In this document: in pieces, positions 12,566 through 14,829 of the stretch
Layout of the letters: each line of letters starts with the position of its first letter
Numbering within the stretch: position 1 is the stretch's first letter
NCBI GenBank assembly: GCA_046760445.1
Contig: JBHIEE010000071.1
Location: 1 to 14,829, forward strand
Origin: JBHIEE01 sp046760445
GTDB taxonomy: Bacteria > Acidobacteriota > Aminicenantia > JdFR-78
Length of the DNA: 14,829 bases
Direction: 5' to 3'
The notes under the pieces: model-generated
Told to the model about the DNA's origin: nothing
The model's input: the letters and a program-made list of their open reading frames with translations, nothing else
Databases searched by the model: none
Translations under genes and position numbers: made by a program

Positions 12566-14737
12566 ATGAATAAAAGCATAATTCCAATCATTATAGGGAT
12601 AATTATCATTCCTTCAATTTTATATATTGGATGTGCTACTTTTAGTGTTAATTATAAGTTAGGCTATCAAGCTACAATAAATAAAGATTGGGATAATGCG
12701 GTCAAATATTTTGAGAAAGCTTTGGCTGAAAATCCAGATAATTCTATCTATCGGATTGCTCTTCTTCGAGCCAAAATTGAAGCTTGTAATTTCCATCTCA
12801 TTCAAGCCAGAAGAAAAGCATATTTGGGACAAAAGGAAGAAGCCCTGAAAGAATACCAGAAAGCATTATCTTATGATCCTTTGAATGGAATGATTTTGAA
12901 TGAAATCAGGGAACTCAGGGAAGGAGGGAGTAATAAGGAAAGGGTTAAATCAGAAAGAATTGAGTTTCCGGTTAAACTTGATGTGAGAGATGAGAAAATA
13001 AATTTAAAATTTACCAACACTAATTTGAGTTCAATTTTTAGAGCCTTAGGAAAACACGCAGGGGCAAATGTTCTATTTGATGAACAATTTAAAGATATGA
13101 TTTTCTCTTTTTCCTTAGAAGAGATGACTTTTAAACGGGCTTTAAATTCCCTCTGTTTAGCCAGTAAGAATTTCTATCGGGTAATAGATGAGAAGACATT
13201 AATTATTGTACCAGATAATGCAATGAAAAGAAGGCAATATGAGATAAATGGCGTTAAAACTTTTTATCTCTCAAATATTAAGGCTGAAGATATCCAGCGG
13301 TCTCTCTCTCAGATGCTAAGAACGCAGTACCGTGCACCTTTTATTGTTATAGATAAAAATTTAAATTCAATTACCTTGAGAGATACTCCTGCTAATCTTA
13401 ACTTAGCTGAAAAAATGATCAGTAATTGGGATAAGGCTCGCGGAGAGGTAGTCATTGACTTGGAAATTATGGAAGTTAGTCGAACCAAATTAAGACAGTA
13501 TGGATTGGATTTTGATAGTTATTTAGTTGGCGGGAAATATGCTTTAATTGAAGAAGATGAAGGGTCTAATTCGAGTTCTCAAACCAGTGGGTGGATTAGT
13601 TTAGCTGATTTAGATTTATCAAAAAAATCTAACTATTTTTTGACTCTGCCAATATCTTTTATTAAATTTTTAGAATCAGATGCTGATACTAAAATAATTA
13701 CTCAACCGAGGTTAAGAGGTATTGAGGGAGAAGAGATAAGTTATGTAGTTGGCGAGAAAATTCCTATTCCTCAGACAACCTTTACTCCAATTGCTGCTGG
13801 AGGGGTAAGCCAACAACCAATTACCTCTTTTATATATGAAGATGTGGGTATTACTTTAAAAATTACTCCCAGAATCCATTTTGAACGAGAAGTCACCCTT
13901 GAGTTGGACATAAAAGTCACTTCCTTAGGAGGCACTGGATATGCCGGAATTCCCATTATTGGCACCAGGGAAGTAAAAAATGTCATTCGTTTAAAGGAAG
14001 GAGAAACCAATCTTTTAGCTGGATTATTGAAAGATGAAGAAAGGAAATCTCTAAAAGGAATAGTTGGCCTTAAGAATCTCCCAATTTTAGGACATTTATT
14101 TTCCAATACTGATCAAACTATTACTCAGACAGATGTTGTCTTGACTATTACTCCTTATATTATTCGTTCAGTGTCAATTAAAAAAGAAGACTTAGAACCA
14201 TTGTGGATTGGTGTAGAAGAAAAGATTTCATCAGGAGAAATTAGTCCTTCTTTACCTGAGGAAGAAAAAGTTATTTTTGGAAGACAAAGAGAGGTGCAAA
14301 GACTTGAAAGGGAGGAAATAAGAGAAAATGAAATAATAGTGAGTCCTTCTCGATTTAGTGTGCCTCCTGAGAGACAGTTTTTTGTCAATGTTATTGTTCG
14401 AACCACTCAAGAGGTTAGTAACATTTCTTTAAATTTAAATTTTGATTCCCGGGTTCTCGAAATAAAAAATATTTCACCCGGGAATTTTATGACCAGACTA
14501 GGGGCAAAAGTTCCCTTTTTAAAAAATATAGATAATAATTCTGGAGTAGCTACTATTGGGTTTACCAGTCCTGAGATAACTAAAGGAAGCAAAGGAGAAG
14601 GAATTTTAGCTCGAGTAACATTTCAAGCCAAGGAAAAAGGAGAAAGCTCGATTTCACTCTCTGGAGTAAATGCCAATAACCCCCGAGGAGGATCAATTAC
14701 TTTTGCTACCAAAGATGGAGAAGTTAAAGTTGAATAA
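12566..14737 (+). CDS. gspD: Secretin lipoprotein with TPRs and C-terminal cohesin domain (GspD/PilQ type)
   Basis: ATG 12566 has AGGGAGG five bases upstream; the in-frame TTG at 12548 precedes that site and is rejected. The 723-residue product has an N-terminal membrane signal with a lipobox-like L-Y-I-G-C23, two TPR-like helical repeats (about 28-110), a short secretin N-domain (about 136-217), an N1/NolW-like domain (about 230-290), and the secretin channel domain (about 360-535). The channel shows E-G-E-E-I-S-Y-V-V-G-E-K-I-P, V-G-I-T-L-K-I-T-P, L-P-I-L-G-H-L-F (505-512) and V-V-L-T-I-T-P-Y-I-I (524-533). After a charged linker (about 550-588) comes a cohesin-like beta domain (about 589-722) with F-F-V-N-V-I-V and I-S-L-N-L-N-F-D. 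It should form the outer-membrane pore of the system encoded upstream. Standard secretins do not carry a cohesin domain. Confidence 0.92.
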   Translation: MNKSIIPIIIGIIIIPSILYIGCATFSVNYKLGYQATINKDWDNAVKYFEKALAENPDNSIYRIALLRAKIEACNFHLIQARRKAYLGQKEEALKEYQKALSYDPLNGMILNEIRELREGGSNKERVKSERIEFPVKLDVRDEKINLKFTNTNLSSIFRALGKHAGANVLFDEQFKDMIFSFSLEEMTFKRALNSLCLASKNFYRVIDEKTLIIVPDNAMKRRQYEINGVKTFYLSNIKAEDIQRSLSQMLRTQYRAPFIVIDKNLNSITLRDTPANLNLAEKMISNWDKARGEVVIDLEIMEVSRTKLRQYGLDFDSYLVGGKYALIEEDEGSNSSSQTSGWISLADLDLSKKSNYFLTLPISFIKFLESDADTKIITQPRLRGIEGEEISYVVGEKIPIPQTTFTPIAAGGVSQQPITSFIYEDVGITLKITPRIHFEREVTLELDIKVTSLGGTGYAGIPIIGTREVKNVIRLKEGETNLLAGLLKDEERKSLKGIVGLKNLPILGHLFSNTDQTITQTDVVLTITPYIIRSVSIKKEDLEPLWIGVEEKISSGEISPSLPEEEKVIFGRQREVQRLEREEIRENEIIVSPSRFSVPPERQFFVNVIVRTTQEVSNISLNLNFDSRVLEIKNISPGNFMTRLGAKVPFLKNIDNNSGVATIGFTSPEITKGSKGEGILARVTFQAKEKGESSISLSGVNANNPRGGSITFATKDGEVKVE

Positions 14738-14766
14738 TTGACACCTGAAAAAGATTAGGCTAAAAT
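14738..14766 (+). promoter_or_regulatory. Promoter of the tRNA gene
   Basis: TTGACA (14738-14743) starts immediately after the secretin stop codon, followed by 17 bases and TAAAAT (14761-14766). Transcription should begin near 14773, one or two bases before the mature tRNA 5' end. Confidence 0.75.
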
Positions 14767-14774
14767 TTTTTCAA

Positions 14775-14829
14775 GGCGGTGTAGCTCAGGTGGTTAGAGC
14801 ATGCGGCTCATATCCGCAGTGTCGGGGGT
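14775..14829 (+). tRNA. tRNA with anticodon CAT (Met or Ile2), cut by window end
   Basis: The acceptor strand GGCGGTG (14775-14781) is followed by TA, the D arm GCTC...GAGC, and the anticodon arm TGCGG-CTCATAT-CCGCA (14802-14818) with anticodon CAT at 14809-14811. The T arm starts with GGGGG at the end of the window; the 3' half is missing. Elongator Met is the likelier identity, but an Ile tRNA whose C34 is changed to lysidine also has a CAT gene anticodon. Confidence 0.92.

Overview
This AT-rich window comes from an uncultivated-looking bacterium. It is probably a diderm, because it encodes a secretin, an OmpA-type peptidoglycan-binding domain and a lipoprotein-like export signal. It is probably an anaerobe, because it makes haem from sirohaem and uses radical SAM enzymes. 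Several dispersed palindromic repeats sit between genes, a pattern common in metagenome-assembled genomes of poorly sampled phyla. I cannot name the phylum from the sequence. Where promoters can be read they are strikingly regular: TTGACA-like, 17 bases, then a TATAAT-like -10.

Left part (1-1381, + strand): the 3' end of hemL (glutamate-1-semialdehyde aminomutase), a MITE-like palindromic element, then one gene encoding a fused AhbA-AhbB sirohaem decarboxylase. Together they point to haem synthesis through the sirohaem route.

1395-3992 (- strand) is the most interesting locus. From a strong divergent promoter the order is: a 48-residue peptide gene with a perfect Shine-Dalgarno site, a palindrome-rich gap, a PqqD-like peptide-binding protein, a radical SAM enzyme and a UbiA-type prenyltransferase. 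This looks like a compact RiPP (ribosomally made, post-translationally modified peptide) cluster. The precursor carries a W-x2-P-x-L leader motif and an 11-14 residue candidate core.

4139-6554: a chimeric gene (N-terminal half of a cystathionine beta-synthase-like enzyme fused in frame to an OmpA C-terminal domain), a small zincin-type metallopeptidase, cobO (corrinoid adenosyltransferase), and a small DUF2249-like protein transcribed divergently from cobO.

6689-14737 (+ strand) is a type IV pilus / type II secretion-like assembly operon: inner-membrane platform protein, assembly ATPase, PilM-, PilN-, PilO- and PilP-like proteins, then a secretin. The first six genes overlap or nearly touch. 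The secretin is separated from them by a 383-base repeat-rich stretch and has a lipoprotein signal, TPRs and a C-terminal cohesin domain. No pilin, pseudopilin or prepilin peptidase is present in the window. The window ends inside a tRNA with anticodon CAT that has its own promoter.
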